64,000 nucleotides of DNA from Molossus alvarezi (taxonomy: Eukaryota; Chordata; Mammalia; Chiroptera; Molossidae), in assembly GCA_037176705.1 (NCBI GenBank), contig CM073890.1, forward strand, positions 101,546,591-101,610,590. Reading direction: 5' to 3'. The notes beneath the pieces are model-generated. The model worked only from the letters and a program-made list of their open reading frames with translations, was not told the DNA's origin and made no database searches. Position numbers and translations under genes: made by a program. Of the stretch, positions 11,998-22,849 are shown piece by piece; the stretch's first letter is position 1, and every line of letters begins with the position of its first letter.

Positions 11998-12208
11998 AGT
12001 ATGGCTCGTTTGGCTCAACGGTTAGAGTGTTGGCCCGCAGACCAATCAGTCACAGGTTGGATTCTGGTCAAGGGTGGGAGGCAGCCAATCGATGTTTCTC
12101 TCCCTCCCTCCTTCTCCTCCTCCCACTCTATCTGAAAATCAGTGGAAAAATATCCTCACGTGAGGATTTAAAAAAATAATAACAATAATAATAACAACAA
12201 CAATAATA
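11998..12208 (+). mobile_element. VES-type SINE, internally shortened
   Basis: The start is worn (tatggctcgtttggctcaac). A B-box-like aggttggattctggtcaagg runs straight into 'gtgggaggcagccaatcgatg', so roughly 40 bp of the middle are absent. The tail is atcctcacgtgaggat plus an A-rich AAT/AAC run. A flanking repeat of aagcagga lies at about 11989 and 12209. Compare the similarly shortened copy at 962. Confidence 0.9.
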
Positions 12209-12471
12209 AAGCAGGATATAATTCTGACTAAAGATGTCCCATGAACTATCAGCGAAAGTCTGGATTGAAATAGGTGTTTATAAATAATTTCATAAAGGCC
12301 CTTGAATTTTCTAGTCATGAATGAGTACACTTTTATGTACTTGTTGATGGCAGAAGTAAGTAAAAATGCTGAATTACACAAAAGGGCAGAACTGATTGTA
12401 TCACATGGGTCCTGTGGATTACAAGAGTCACATGACAAGAAAGTTCTGTCCATTTAAAGAATAACAGTATA

Positions 12472-12775
12472 GCCCTGGCCAGTTTGTCTCAACAGTTAAA
12501 GTGTTGGCCCATAGACTGAAGGGTCACGGGTTGGATTCCTAGTCAGGGACACAAACTTGGGTTGTAGGTTTGATCACTGGCCCTGGTTGGGGTCATGTGG
12601 GAGGCAACCAATCAATGTGTCTCTCTCACATTGCTGTTTCTCTCTCTCTCTCTCCCTCCTTCCTTCCCTCCATTTCTCTCTTCCTCCCTCTCTCCCTTCC
12701 ACTCTATCTAAAAATCAGTGGAAAAATATGTTTGTGTAAAGATTATCACAAAAGATTTAAAAAAGAAAAAAGAAA
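12472..12775 (+). mobile_element. VES-type SINE, long copy with TSD
   Basis: Full head gccctggccagtttgtctc, B-box-like gggttggattcc, second block 'ttgtaggtttgatcactggc', and an expanded CT-rich body (about 12640-12705). The A-rich tail has degraded to aaaagaaaaaag units. TSD aacagtat at 12463-12470 and 12776-12783. Confidence 0.93.
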
Positions 12776-12783
12776 AACAGTAT

Positions 12784-14400
12784 GTAAAGTGCTAGATACA
12801 TTCAGTTGTGTCTTGAGTAGTAGATTAAAGACAAAATAACCAAACCAGAAAAATGTCAACCTGTAAACTACAGAACCTTTTGTTGAGTGCAGTTGCGTGC
12901 AGGGTCTCAGGGTACACTAAGTAGGAAAAGGACAGGTCATTAAAATAGGGCAGATGTCTTGGAAATTTGCCCAGAAACTTACGAGAAGCCTCCTGGGATC
13001 CCAGGCATTCAGCAGAACACATGCAGTTTAGGTCATACAGTGTCCCACCCAGTCAGGCCTTAGCACGTCCAGTCTCACTCCTCTGTTGTACAGAAAGGAT
13101 AGCAAAGTTCATCATGTTTGAGTGTTTGTCTTTAATCCCACAGAAAGTAGGCCAAACTGTTTTCTGAAACCAAATCAAGAGTATTAAAACCACTCCTTTC
13201 TTAAAGGTTTGCTCAGTTGGCCCCTATTTTAGTAGCACATACAATTTTAAAAGGTTTTAAATATATGATAAAAATAAGAATGCAGATGGCTCATTTTTCA
13301 AAGAGCAGTTTTGAAAATAATAATGACTGAATATATATAAATCTTATCTTTCACTTCTAGATAAGATTTAAAAATTGTGTGAATATGGGTGTCGAGGATG
13401 AGTCATTGGATATTAAAGTTTCCAGACTTGACAGAAGCCCCAAGGTTGAAAAGCTGTCATAGACCAAAGTTAAGCAAGATTCACCTTTTCAAAACAGTTA
13501 CTCTAAATCTTGTTACTTTGAATCCCCTTGAATCCTCACCCTCTAGAAGATTTAAAAGTGGTAAATTGTTTGATGTTGTGGTGGAACGGTATTGTTGAAG
13601 TTGATTTCTTTGAAGAAAACTGTTGGCAATTTTTCTTCTCCTACCCAAAGGCTAGGATGTGGGTGATGTTCTGTCTCCTCTTATCAGCCTTTCATGGGAC
13701 TGCTCAGAATTGCCTCCTGATGCCAGTCTCTGGCTAGTCTGTAGGAAGGGAGGCGGGCAAGCATGTTTGTGCTAGTGTTAGAACAAAGAGGGGAGCTTCT
13801 AAATGAGTCACTCTCCCTTTCTGGATTTTATCTAAGAGAATAATCTTTGCAAAGACCAGATTTGGCCCATGCAGAAGAGATGCGTGGAGCAAGACAGGAA
13901 TTGACTCTATCCAGTCGAGCAATGAAAAGTGACCACTTTTGGAGAGGGACATCGGATTCTTGGGTGTTAATAAGTGAGCAAGCAGCAGCTGGAAGAGTTC
14001 ATGCAAGTGAGACGAGGTCTCCAAATTCCTGAAAGATTGTGTAGTGAACAGATAGTATCTCCCATTTAAATATGTCCCAGTTCCAGAAAGCATAGGACCA
14101 TCTTCAGACATTACCAGTTGAAGGAGAAGATGGTTTACCTCACTTATATGCCCATGCATCTCCAACTCCAAGGTTTTATCCAGGGACAGAAGAAATTTCC
14201 CACTAAACAAATTTGAAATGAGGCAATGGGGAAAAATACATTTGCTCTTACAATTAGACCCCAAATCCTGCTTCTTCAATATTTTGGTTATTGATGTAAG
14301 AATTTACCATCAAGGCAAACAGTATATTTGGGAGCAAGATTAAATCCCAACACTTAGATAAGATTATAAAGCTTCCTGATTCTCTTCCAAGGACTGAATT

Positions 14401-14402
<2 letters not shown>
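12784..14402. other. No recognised repeat; holds the longest open frame
   Basis: No interspersed repeat was recognised in this 1.6 kb. It contains the 181-codon minus-strand frame at 13734-14279, described separately. The only neighbour signal is the TG microsatellite immediately downstream. Confidence 0.4.
13734..14279 (-). other. 181-codon open frame, probably non-coding
   Basis: This is the longest ATG-to-stop frame in the window. The translation has mixed composition with several leucine-rich stretches but no signal peptide, zinc finger, transposase or reverse-transcriptase motif that I can recognise. It lies outside recognised repeats. An overlapping opposite-strand frame and the lack of any neighbouring exon argue that it is a chance frame. 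One alternative is an unrecognised old retroposed fragment. Confidence 0.15.

Positions 14403-14446
<44 letters not shown>
14403..14446. repeat. (TG)22 microsatellite
   Basis: Uninterrupted TG dinucleotides over 44 bp. A perfect array this long is likely polymorphic in length. Confidence 0.98.
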
Positions 14447-14447
<1 letters not shown>

Positions 14448-14471
14448 GGGACTGCCTAGTAAAGGATGTTA

Positions 14472-14690
14472 AAAGAACAGACTCTAGATCAAGTCTGGCT
14501 TGTATGAAGTTCTAGGTCTACCACTTACTAATGGTGTGAACTCTAGTGACTTAACTTCTTAGTACCTTAGTTTAATTATCTCATTGTTTATAAAATATGC
14601 ATACGAATAGTACCTACCTGATAGGACTGTTTTAAGGAATGAAAGAGTTGAACGATTCTCAGGACATGTAAAGTTACATAAAATATTTAT
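14472..14690 (+). mobile_element. MIR SINE
   Basis: Motifs in MIR order: 'ccacttactaatggtgtgaac', then 'ttaacttcttagtaccttagttt', then 'atagtacctacctgataggactg', then 'cataaaatatttattg'. This fits a nearly complete old MIR copy. Confidence 0.8.
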
Positions 14691-15477
14691 TGTTGCGGAT
14701 ATTGTTATAAATGAAAGTTCTGGTAAGCTGGATATCTTGTTACTGACAGTGAAGATCAGAGGTCATGCATATTTACATATTTATTAGACCCTGTCAAACT
14801 ATGCTCTAAAAGCCATTTACAAATAATTCTCTCTCTCTACATTTAAAAGAAAAAACAACATATAAATGGAGACCATGTGGGGGGACACATCAGGAGGTCC
14901 TGTTAGCTATGAATGATAGTTTATAGAGAGTCAACTGCTTTGAAAGTTATTTGGGAAAAATATACAGAACAGGTGGACTGCGTGACCTATTTGCCCTGTG
15001 AAAATTGGTATTTAAAATGACCCAATTCTCAACCTGAGAATTTTCAAAGTGACAAATTATGCTCATTTGGCTTGTAATGATGTTCTGATTACAGGCTATA
15101 AGACCAATGATGGATTTCCTTGACTTCTTTTCTTAATGTTCTCAAATCCTGTTGTGACCTTTCCATATTCAAGTATGTAGCACTTTCTATTCTTTTTTTT
15201 CCCCCAGAAACAACTAGAAGTTTCATAATTCTATATTTACATATTTTTTTCTTAAGATAAACTTATTTTTTTTTAAAACCAGTCTTTCCATATGTGCCTT
15301 GATCCTTCTAGGATGCCTTTATTAATTTAAACAAATGTGTGATGAAAGCAGTTTTAAGAATTTTCTAATTTCTCTTGTCTTTGGTAGGATTTATGAAGCT
15401 CTGATTCAGAGATATTTTAGATACACTTGTCTAAAAATACATTTATTTATTTTAATTGTTTTTAAATTATTTTTATT

Positions 15478-15600
15478 AGTACATTCTCTGTATTTATTGA
15501 ATTTCTGCTGTGCGGTGGGCACAAAGCCAGGCACTGGAGATACAAATGTAAATTAAACAGACCAGGTCATTGTCCCCATGATGCTAGATCCCCTTGGAAT
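15478..15600 (+). mobile_element. Ancient mammalian repeat (TATTGAGCACCTACT type)
   Basis: 'tatttattgaatttctgctgtgcggtgggcacaaagccaggcactggagata' (split by me at 15491-15542) follows the common old-mammal block 'tattgagcacctactgtgtgccaggcactg'. I cannot assign the repeat class with certainty. Confidence 0.5.
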
Positions 15601-16130
15601 AATGAGAAAAGGACTGATTTTCAAAGCCGAGGCGCAGAGAAGAAGGCAGTGCGATGAGAAAGGGAAACTAGTGCCGTGGGTGAAACATCACGAACGGGCT
15701 CTGAAGCTGACCAGTGGAGACTGTCCCCAAAGGGCGGCGGTGGTAGAAGCCACGAAGCACCACGGCTGTTTCGGATGAAGTAGAAACACGGTTATCCAAA
15801 AGCTCGAGGGAGCCGTTCATTGCAGCGGCGAGGGTGGAAACCACACTGAAGAGGATTCAGGAGTGAATCCGAAAGGAGGTGGACACAGGGCACAGAAACA
15901 TTCCTTACAGAACCTTTAGCTGGTCTAGGTGCAGAGAACGGGGATGCCTGCTGGAGGGGTATCCAGGCTCCGGAAAGCTCTGAAGACAGAAGATCTTAGA
16001 GAATGACCCGTTGAGGGCTGCGATGATGATCTGGGTAAGAAACCCTAGAATGACCCAGAGACGGTTCTGTCATGGGAGGAGGGCATTATGAAACTGCAGG
16101 TTGAGAGCAGCAATAGCAAAATTACTACTA
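15600..16130. other. GC- and CpG-enriched stretch
   Basis: About 20 CpGs occur in 530 bp, including agccgaggcgcag, cgaacggg, ggcggcgg and gcggcgag, in a window that otherwise has very few. A 66-codon frame (15578-15778) crosses it without recognisable domain. It may continue the old repeat on its left, but no inverted ends or TSDs were found. Confidence 0.45.
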
Positions 16131-16815
16131 ATGAGAAGGGATTGAAAGGAAAAGAGATTTCAGGGGCCTGGGCAGCAGTCTGGGGCGTTTATCTGTGCAG
16201 TTTAGTGTTGTGTGAAATAGTGGTGGGGGAGATCAAGGTATAGAGCTCTGAGAAAGACACAAGAATTGTTACACAGACTTGGAAACAATGGGCTATTTCT
16301 GCTTCTTCCTCAGGGCAGGTGTCTCTTTAAAAGGCTTAGCTTTGAATGACAGAGATACTGGCCTTAAACTTCAGCTCCTGTGCTCGATCATGCACGTTAA
16401 CCTAATATTAGGTCAAATGAATTGATTTTTGGTATATAAGATTAAGTATACAAAATCAGGTATATAAATTAGGTCATTTCCTTCTCTATTATAATAAAAT
16501 TTCCTGTAAAATCTGACCTGTATGAGCCACACGAGGAAGAGGAGGAAGCTTTCCTCTGCTATTCCTGGCAGAAGGGTAGGGGCAGTGCAGGCAGTCACTG
16601 TGGCCATGACAATAAAAATGAAAGCGAGAAACCTCCCAAACAGCCAAAAGTAAGTAGAGAAAATGGATATATTCTTTTGTTTGTTTATTTTCATGATAGG
16701 AAAAATCACAGTTCTATTTAGAAATTGTTAATAGACTGGTTTTTAAGTTATTTCAAATTTAAGGGAAATATAGTTGTTACAATTAAATATTGATATTGCA
16801 CTTAAATATATTGTA
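16131..16815. other. Nothing recognised
   Basis: A 98-codon minus-strand frame (16413-16709) includes a hydrophobic stretch but no recognised family. No repeat is recognised. Confidence 0.35.
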
Positions 16816-16820
16816 TTTCT

Positions 16821-16893
16821 ATTTATTTATTTTTATCCTCACTCGAGGTTATTTTTCCATTTATCTTCAGATAGGGTGGGAGGGAGGGGGGAC

Positions 16894-16954
<61 letters not shown>

Positions 16955-17123
16955 CATCGTGGTGAGAAACACACATCAATTGGCTGCCTTCTGCAGGACC
17001 CCAACCAGGCAACCAGGGCTGGGGATCTAACTGCAACTGAGGTACGTGCCCTTGACTGGAATCACCTACAACTCATTGGTCTGCAGGCCGATGCTCTAAC
17101 CTCTGAGCCAAACTGGCCAAGGC
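16821..17123 (-). mobile_element. VES-type SINE with expanded GA/CT body
   Basis: Minus-strand copy: the tail side 'atcctcactcgaggttatttttccat' is at the left and the head 'gctgagcca'-like block (ctctgagccaaactggccaagg) at 17101-17122. The body holds a long GA repeat at 16893-16953, a locally expanded version of the usual CT tract. The flanking taaa(a)tat similarity is too weak to call a TSD. Confidence 0.93.
16893..16953. repeat. (GA)n microsatellite inside VES
   Basis: A near-perfect GA array with a few interruptions lies inside the SINE body, so it arose by expansion of the element's own CT/GA tract. Confidence 0.97.
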
Positions 17124-17456
17124 TAAAATATCTTTATTCAAGTGATAATTATACGTTACATGTGAAACATGTTTCTCTTTCATATGAGATGACCACAGTT
17201 TTATAAGAAAAAAATTTAAAAAGTGGAACAGAATAAAATATGATAATAGAAACTTTTAATTTTTTCATTTGAGGTAGTTTTCCAATATATGATTTGGGCC
17301 TTTAATGGGATACATTCTGACATTAGTGAATGACTAATTTCTTTTTTATTGAAACCATAACTATAATTAGTATATATTTTTTCTTTACCATATGGTTGAT
17401 TATTTCTCTAATTCATTAGAAAAGCATTACAGGCTAAAGTGACTTTTAAGTATGGA

Positions 17457-17493
<37 letters not shown>

Positions 17494-17494
17494 T
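17457..17494. repeat. (TG)n microsatellite
   Basis: Perfect TG from 17457 to 17480, then TATG-interrupted units. Confidence 0.95.
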
Positions 17495-17539
17495 ATACAT
17501 TTATGTTAGTTGCTGAGTTCTAATAACATACTAGGACTT

Positions 17540-17703
17540 TAAGCTGTTTATATCTATTAATTTATTACTCTTTCTAACGAATAGGTATATCTCCCATTTT
17601 AAAGATGAGAAAACTGAGACAGAGAGACACAGAGTTTAGTTGTCCAAAGCTGTTTAGATAGTGTAGGCAAAGCCTGTGTCACTCTGACTACTCTACTATA
17701 TAC
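17540..17703 (+). mobile_element. MIR SINE fragment
   Basis: 'cccattttaaagatgagaaa' followed by 'actgagacagagagacacagag' and 'tgtccaaagctgtttagatag' match the MIR core (fraction of the element only). Confidence 0.65.
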
Positions 17704-17903
17704 TCAGATATTTCTATAAAGCCCAATAACAGTAGTAAATCTACTAGTAGTACCGTATTGAGAATTAAAATAAGAAATACAAGCTTATAGACAATAGATT
17801 TCAATATTTTAGAATGCAAATAATTAACTGGAGCTGAACCCCAGTTTGAAAATGAGGAAACTGAGAGTCAAGATATGTTTAATGATGATGGAGAGAGTCA
17901 AGG

Positions 17904-18880
17904 TGTATTGTAAGTTTAGGTGGGGGAATATGTGTAACAGCGACCCCTGAGGCAAATAAGTGGTCAGGAATATTAACAAATATCAATTATTTTTATTGTA
18001 TTTCCTTAGGAAAACACATAGAAAAAGAAAGAAAGAAATATGAATGAATGTATAAAATTAAGGTGTAGGAACTATAAAGCTTAACTTAGTGTCTTAAAGT
18101 ATAGAGTAAAAGAAAAAATAAATGTGAATTAATAAGTATTCCATGTTTATTCCTTTAAGTAAAACTGTTCTTTAGAAAAACCTTTAGGTAATTACCTTAT
18201 TCTTAAAGATCTATCCAGAGGTACATTTATGAATACATGTACATAAGAATATATATGTAAGAACCTAAAAAAGAAACAGAGTCAAATGGAAAAGTAGAAT
18301 AATTAGGTGACTAGCGCTCGTGTGTGTGTGTATTTTTTTTCTATATTTTTTCTTCTCTGTGACATGGGGTTTCATCAGTACTAAATCATCCCAAGGCATG
18401 AAACTCTAAAAATTTACTTTAACACAAAATTTACTTTAACATCATTAGCAAAAAGTAGATTTTTATAGAAGTAAAAGCAAGATCGAGAATCTGGAAGACA
18501 CTCTTTGTTTCATATCATATGATTAAAAGAAAGATGTTGAGTAAAAATTATTTTGATATGTGTTTGATCAACTAATTCTTCAACATGTATTTGGACAGTA
18601 TGTGCAGTTTTGCAGATATTATTGCTGCAGCTGTAATGAAGAATTCAGAGTGTGAAACTGAACTGTTAGAATGCAGTAATACTTTCTCAGTTTTATACCT
18701 TCATCTATTCCAGAGCTAGGATGGCAGTGACTAAATGTGAAATAAAACTGTGTGAGCTAAATTGACTGCATGTATTTATGGTAGAGATGGAAAGACTTTA
18801 AATTCTTGATAGGATTGACTAATATCTGAGTTTTAATTATTAAAATAATCTGACTTCTAAGAATAAATCTCTCATGTTCA
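17904..18880. other. AT-rich DNA, nothing recognised
   Basis: Apart from short TG and T runs near 18318-18350 nothing is recognised. Confidence 0.4.
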
Positions 18881-19430
18881 ATCATCTTAACCTGGACGAG
18901 ATGCCACGATTTTGTGAACCTAGCCTATCTGAATTCTAACTGAATGCACTTGAACCTGAGTAAGGTCATGTGATGGGGTTGACATGGAGAAGGGCTGTCT
19001 TGAACCCCCTCAAGAAAGGACTTGCAGCTCCTGCTTCTGGGGTTTTTGTCAGGAGACAGACATCAGCTGTCAGCCCATGTAGGGATTGTCTCAACTGCCG
19101 AGTCACCTCACCCAGGGTCTCGTCTCTCCTACGGCATTCCGCATCTAATGACTGATGGAGGTGGGGATACAAAGACCTGGCTATGTCAGCCCAACTCTGA
19201 TGGGCCCATTGGACTTTCCTCCTGCCTCACAGTAGAATCATTTCCCTCCAGCCAGCCCAGCATTTCTTCTTTCCCTTGCAAAGGGGTTGGGTCCTGAGCA
19301 CTAAATAGCTCTTGGAGTCTGCCTCGCAGAAAATCCAAATATGACTTAAGAAGTATGGAGATCACAACAGATTTACCATCTAGGCCCCTAGGGTCACAAG
19401 AACAAAGTCTAAAGGAGCTGTCTTAACAAA
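18881..19430. other. Moderate-GC DNA, possible old LTR remnant
   Basis: The base composition is higher in GC than the left flank. The stretch abuts the MaLR remnant on the right, so it may be part of the same old provirus, but I do not recognise a consensus. Overlapping frames on both strands (18966-19297) argue against a coding exon. Confidence 0.3.
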
Positions 19431-19770
19431 AGTCTGGGCTGCTGTAACAAAACATCACAGACTGGGTTGCGTATGCACAGTGCAGAATTATTATGCACAG
19501 TAATAATATGGCTGGAAGTCCAAGATCAAGGTGTTAGCATGGGCAGGTGAGGGCCCTCTTCTGGTCAGTGCACTTCTTGTATCTTCACATGGTGGAAGGT
19601 GAGGGAGCTCTGTGAGATCTCCTTATAAGAGCACGAAGCCCATTTCTGAGAGTTCCACCCTCAGGAGTGATCCCCTCACAGAGGCCCCGCCTTCTAATAC
19701 CATCACAATGAGCAGTAGGGTTCCAAAATGTGCATGTGAGGGGGACACAGAGTTCAGACCACTGCAGTAG
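19431..19770 (-). mobile_element. MaLR (MLT1/MST-like) LTR
   Basis: Reads as the reverse complement of a MaLR LTR: 'gggctgctgtaacaaaacat' with 'cacagactgggttgc', then 'ggctggaagtccaagatcaag', 'cttcacatggtggaaggtgag', 'ccttctaataccatcacaatg' and 'gggggacacagagttcagac'. It is diverged but collinear. The minisatellite begins about 20 bp beyond it. Confidence 0.7.
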
Positions 19771-19788
19771 TCAAGTGGGTCACGTGTT

Positions 19789-20309
19789 GAGTGAATCAGT
19801 CTAACTGTAAAGCAACAGCGAGTGAATCAGTCTAAGTGTAGAATAGTGAGTGAATCAGTCTAACTGTAAAATCACAGCAAGCGAATCAGTGTAACTGTAA
19901 AACAACAGTGAGCGAATCAGTGTAACTGTAAAGCAACAGCAAGTGAATCAGTCTAACTGTAGAACAGCGAGTGAATCAGTATAACTGTAAAGCAACAGCG
20001 AGTGAATCAGTCTAACTGTAAAATCACAGCAAGTGAATCGGTCTAACTGTAGAACAACAGCGAGTGAATCGGTCTAACTGTAGAGCAACAGCGAGTGAAT
20101 CAGTCTAACTGTAAAGCAACAGCAAGTGTATCAGTCTAACTGTAAAGCAACAGCAAGTGTATCAGTCTAACTGTAAAGCAACAGTGAGTGAATCAGTCTG
20201 ACTGTGAAACAACAGTGAGTGAATCGGTCTAACTGTACAACAACAGTGAGTGAATCAGTCTGACTGTGAAACAACAGTGAGTGAATCGGTCTAACTGTAC
20301 AACAACAGT
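19789..20309. repeat. 31-bp-period minisatellite, about 17 units
   Basis: The unit is of the form gagtgaatcagtctaactgt plus aaagcaacagc. About 17 consecutive units occur, some only 28 bp long. Variant positions recur (cagt/cggt, ctaact/ctgact, aaagc/gaaac/acaac). The last four units form an exact 62-bp pair repeated twice, which is a small higher-order pattern from recent unequal exchange or slippage. A period of 31 does not keep a reading frame, so the frames across it are not protein repeats. Confidence 0.97.
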
Positions 20310-20760
20310 GAGTGAGTAGTGAATCGGCCAGAAACTGGAGAGCAGCAGCCCCCTCTTTAAAAAGTGAAATTCCCTCCAAGTAAAACAGTGTGAGGCAAAC
20401 GATACATGTTTTAGAGCCAAACAGGAAGACTGCCTGTTGCTGAACCTTGAAAGCAGGGAGGCTGAGGAGGGAAGATAGAGACACAGGCGTCCCTCGTGGG
20501 GGCGGTTAATCCGCTCTAGACTGAGCGGTTGCACCTGGCGTTGAAAGATTCCTGGGGTGCCCGAACACATAGCCCACAGGCCATCCGCACAGTAATTGTA
20601 ACTGTAATACAGGGGTGTATGATTGGCTCAGACAGCCGAGCACGCGCTGTATCATTTTCCCTGTCTCGATCAACTTTTTAATGAATATATTTGAAAAAAC
20701 CATGACAGAGGGAAGCCGCGGAAGTCGAAGCAACAAGTGGGAGGGACGACTGTAAGGCAA
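20310..20760. other. CpG-rich unassigned segment next to the minisatellite
   Basis: About 20 CpGs in 450 bp (for example gccgagcacgcgc and gccgcgg), against an AT-rich flank. An inverted CCAAT-like motif (gattggctc at about 20621) is present, but no TATA box or exon was found. Frames on the minus strand (20229-20760) have no recognised domain. It could be a piece of an LTR or a non-autonomous transposon whose ends I did not find. Confidence 0.4.
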
Positions 20761-21689
20761 TTCTCAGGGATTTTGAATCTCCAACTCTGATCAACATGTC
20801 ATATTTTCTAACTAAAATAGGACCATTCCAGGTCTAATGCTAATCATTTCTGCACTTTTTTTGTACAAGGGATACACTTTGCCAAATTTCTTCCAGTAAG
20901 AAACTCCCGGGAGAAAGAGTTGAGGAATTTTCCAGGAAAATGCTGAGTGTGGGCAGATGCTCTCTTGAACTTTGGACCTGAAACATCAGTTAGGCGCAGT
21001 GAGATGGGGACACAACACCTTTGGGGACCAAAAATTGGGTCTAAAGCTTGTCTCCAAAGATTAGTTATAACTGATACTTCCCGTGCCCTGGTCTTTTTTT
21101 TGTTGTTGTTGTTAAATTAGTTAATAGTAATACTGCTCAGTTTACCTGGTTCATATCATCCTTCAGAGGTTTTCAGTTACTTCCCATTTACTCAAAATGA
21201 ATCCACATAATTTTTTAAATATATATTACCTTTGAAGTTCTTTTCTTACTCAGTTCTTGGTATCATTAACTGCATTTTATATATTTGCATTTTAATATAA
21301 TTAAAGTTTGTATAAATTTCTCTTTTTCATTTATTTTGGTTTAGAATAACAATGCAGAATACAAAAAAAAAAAAAAAAGAATATGTTCTTTCAAATTGGT
21401 CAGAGTATATTTTACTGGAAAGAAAAAAGAAAACTGTATACAAAAATTCATTGAATTAGTGCTTTCATACCATGAAGAGAGAATGACCTCATAGAAAGAT
21501 GAATTGAAATTCTTTGGAAGTTGTAAGGAAACCTGCTGGTTCACTTAATGAAATTAAATGTTAGAAATGGAGGAGAGTGTTTACTACTCTATCTCTTGTC
21601 AAGATTCACTTTTTTCTCAGGGTCGGTGAATAAATACCCCTGGCCTAAGGATATGGGAGCAGAAAAAGGCATGTTGTTCCTTAAGACTC
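20761..21689. other. Mostly unrecognised, with an A-run
   Basis: Includes a T/GTT-rich run near 21094-21111 and a 16-bp A-run at 21363-21378, but no element body could be tied to either. No gene is recognised. Confidence 0.4.
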
Positions 21690-21815
21690 CCCCCAGTGCG
21701 GCTATAAACTTAATTGCGTGTGCTTCTCTGTATATTATATACAATATTCTCCAAGTCAGCTGCACACTGCTTGGCACATAACAGATACTTGCTACATAAT
21801 TTCTTAATGAATATA
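21690..21815 (+). mobile_element. L2/MIR-type 3' tail
   Basis: 'ctgcttggcacataacagat' and 'acttgctacataatttcttaatgaat' match the common 'gcctggcacatagtaggtgctcaataaat' terminus shared by L2 and MIR. Only the end is visible. Confidence 0.55.
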
Positions 21816-21819
21816 AATG

Positions 21820-22589
21820 TCAGAGACCAGAATGGAGCATTAAAAAGTATGTTACTATATATTCAGGTATAAAACAAAGGGGATACAAACAGAAAATTTA
21901 TATTCCAACTTGAACCTTGAGTTTAGTGACCTCCTTCAGAGGATGTATCTAACCAACTGTGGAGGACCTCAGTGCCTCAGGACCTCAATAAAGCACAAAA
22001 AAATGAAATTAAAATCTATACCAGAAATACACATACACTATTGCATAAAGATTGTTTGTAGTATAATAAGATAAAATATGTCAGTTTGTTAAAAGTTTAT
22101 AATATTAATATTGTTTTCCTGCTATAATTGTCTAAAATTTCTCCAAAATCTTTATGTATGTGAGCTATTTATTTACATCAGATCTTGTGTTCCTGATAGA
22201 CAAACCACTTTGAGGTTGGAGCCTAGCCCTTTGAATTAACACAGCAACTCATGCAGTCTAATAGTTGGATATTAAGAGAGAAAATAAGACTCCATGATAA
22301 ATAATTGTCCCTAATCTTACCTGTGTACATGTTAACTTAATATATTTCTTTGCCACTACATCAGGACTACCCCCAAAGTAGGCGGAGTTGCTAACGAAAA
22401 TAAGTCTTGTGTGTTTGTTTGTTTTTTTAATTTGCAAGGAAATAGACCTAAAAAGAGAAGAGGGAATAACAAACCAAGACAAAGTTATGACTGAACAGAT
22501 CTAATAATTATCCCATGAAAGCCTGGCTTGGTTAATACAAAATGTACTTTGAAAAGGGGAGCTTTATTCTTTTGAAAGGAGGTGAAAGG
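21820..22589. other. AT-rich DNA, nothing recognised
   Basis: No repeat or plausible exon was recognised. Confidence 0.4.
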
Positions 22590-22845
22590 GTTAGCTAAAA
22601 AAAACTTCTGTATGTAACACAGACACAAACAACAGTGTGGTGATAGCCTGGGGGAAAAGGGGTGGGGGTAGGCCGAGGTGGGCAGAAATGGGGGGTTTGA
22701 GGGGTGGGACATGGGACCAAAAGAGACTTTGCTTGGAGCAATGGGTCCACAATGAAGTATGAAAATGATGTTTTATTGAGTTGTACACTTGAAAACTGTA
22801 TAATTTTGTGAACCAGTGTTACCCCAACAAACTCAATTAACATGA
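22590..22845 (+). mobile_element. L1 3' UTR end
   Basis: 'cagtgtggtgatagcctggg', a G-rich stretch, 'gagttgtacacttgaaaact' and 'gaaccagtgttaccccaaca' plus 'aactcaattaa' are the ordered motifs of a mammalian L1 3' UTR. It is 5' truncated and its A-tail is decayed. The three minus frames here are spurious. Confidence 0.8.
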
Positions 22846-22849
22846 AAAG

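Noticed and set aside
16774..17206. Frames encoding long Arg-Glu repeats
   Set aside because: They are translations of the GA microsatellite inside a VES copy.
19789..20309. Possible CRISPR-like array
   Set aside because: Units are head-to-tail with no distinct spacers, and the host is clearly a mammal.
20167..20570. Minus-strand frames with repeated peptide pattern
   Set aside because: They run through the 31-bp minisatellite. The period is not a multiple of three, so the peptide repeats are a by-product of the array.
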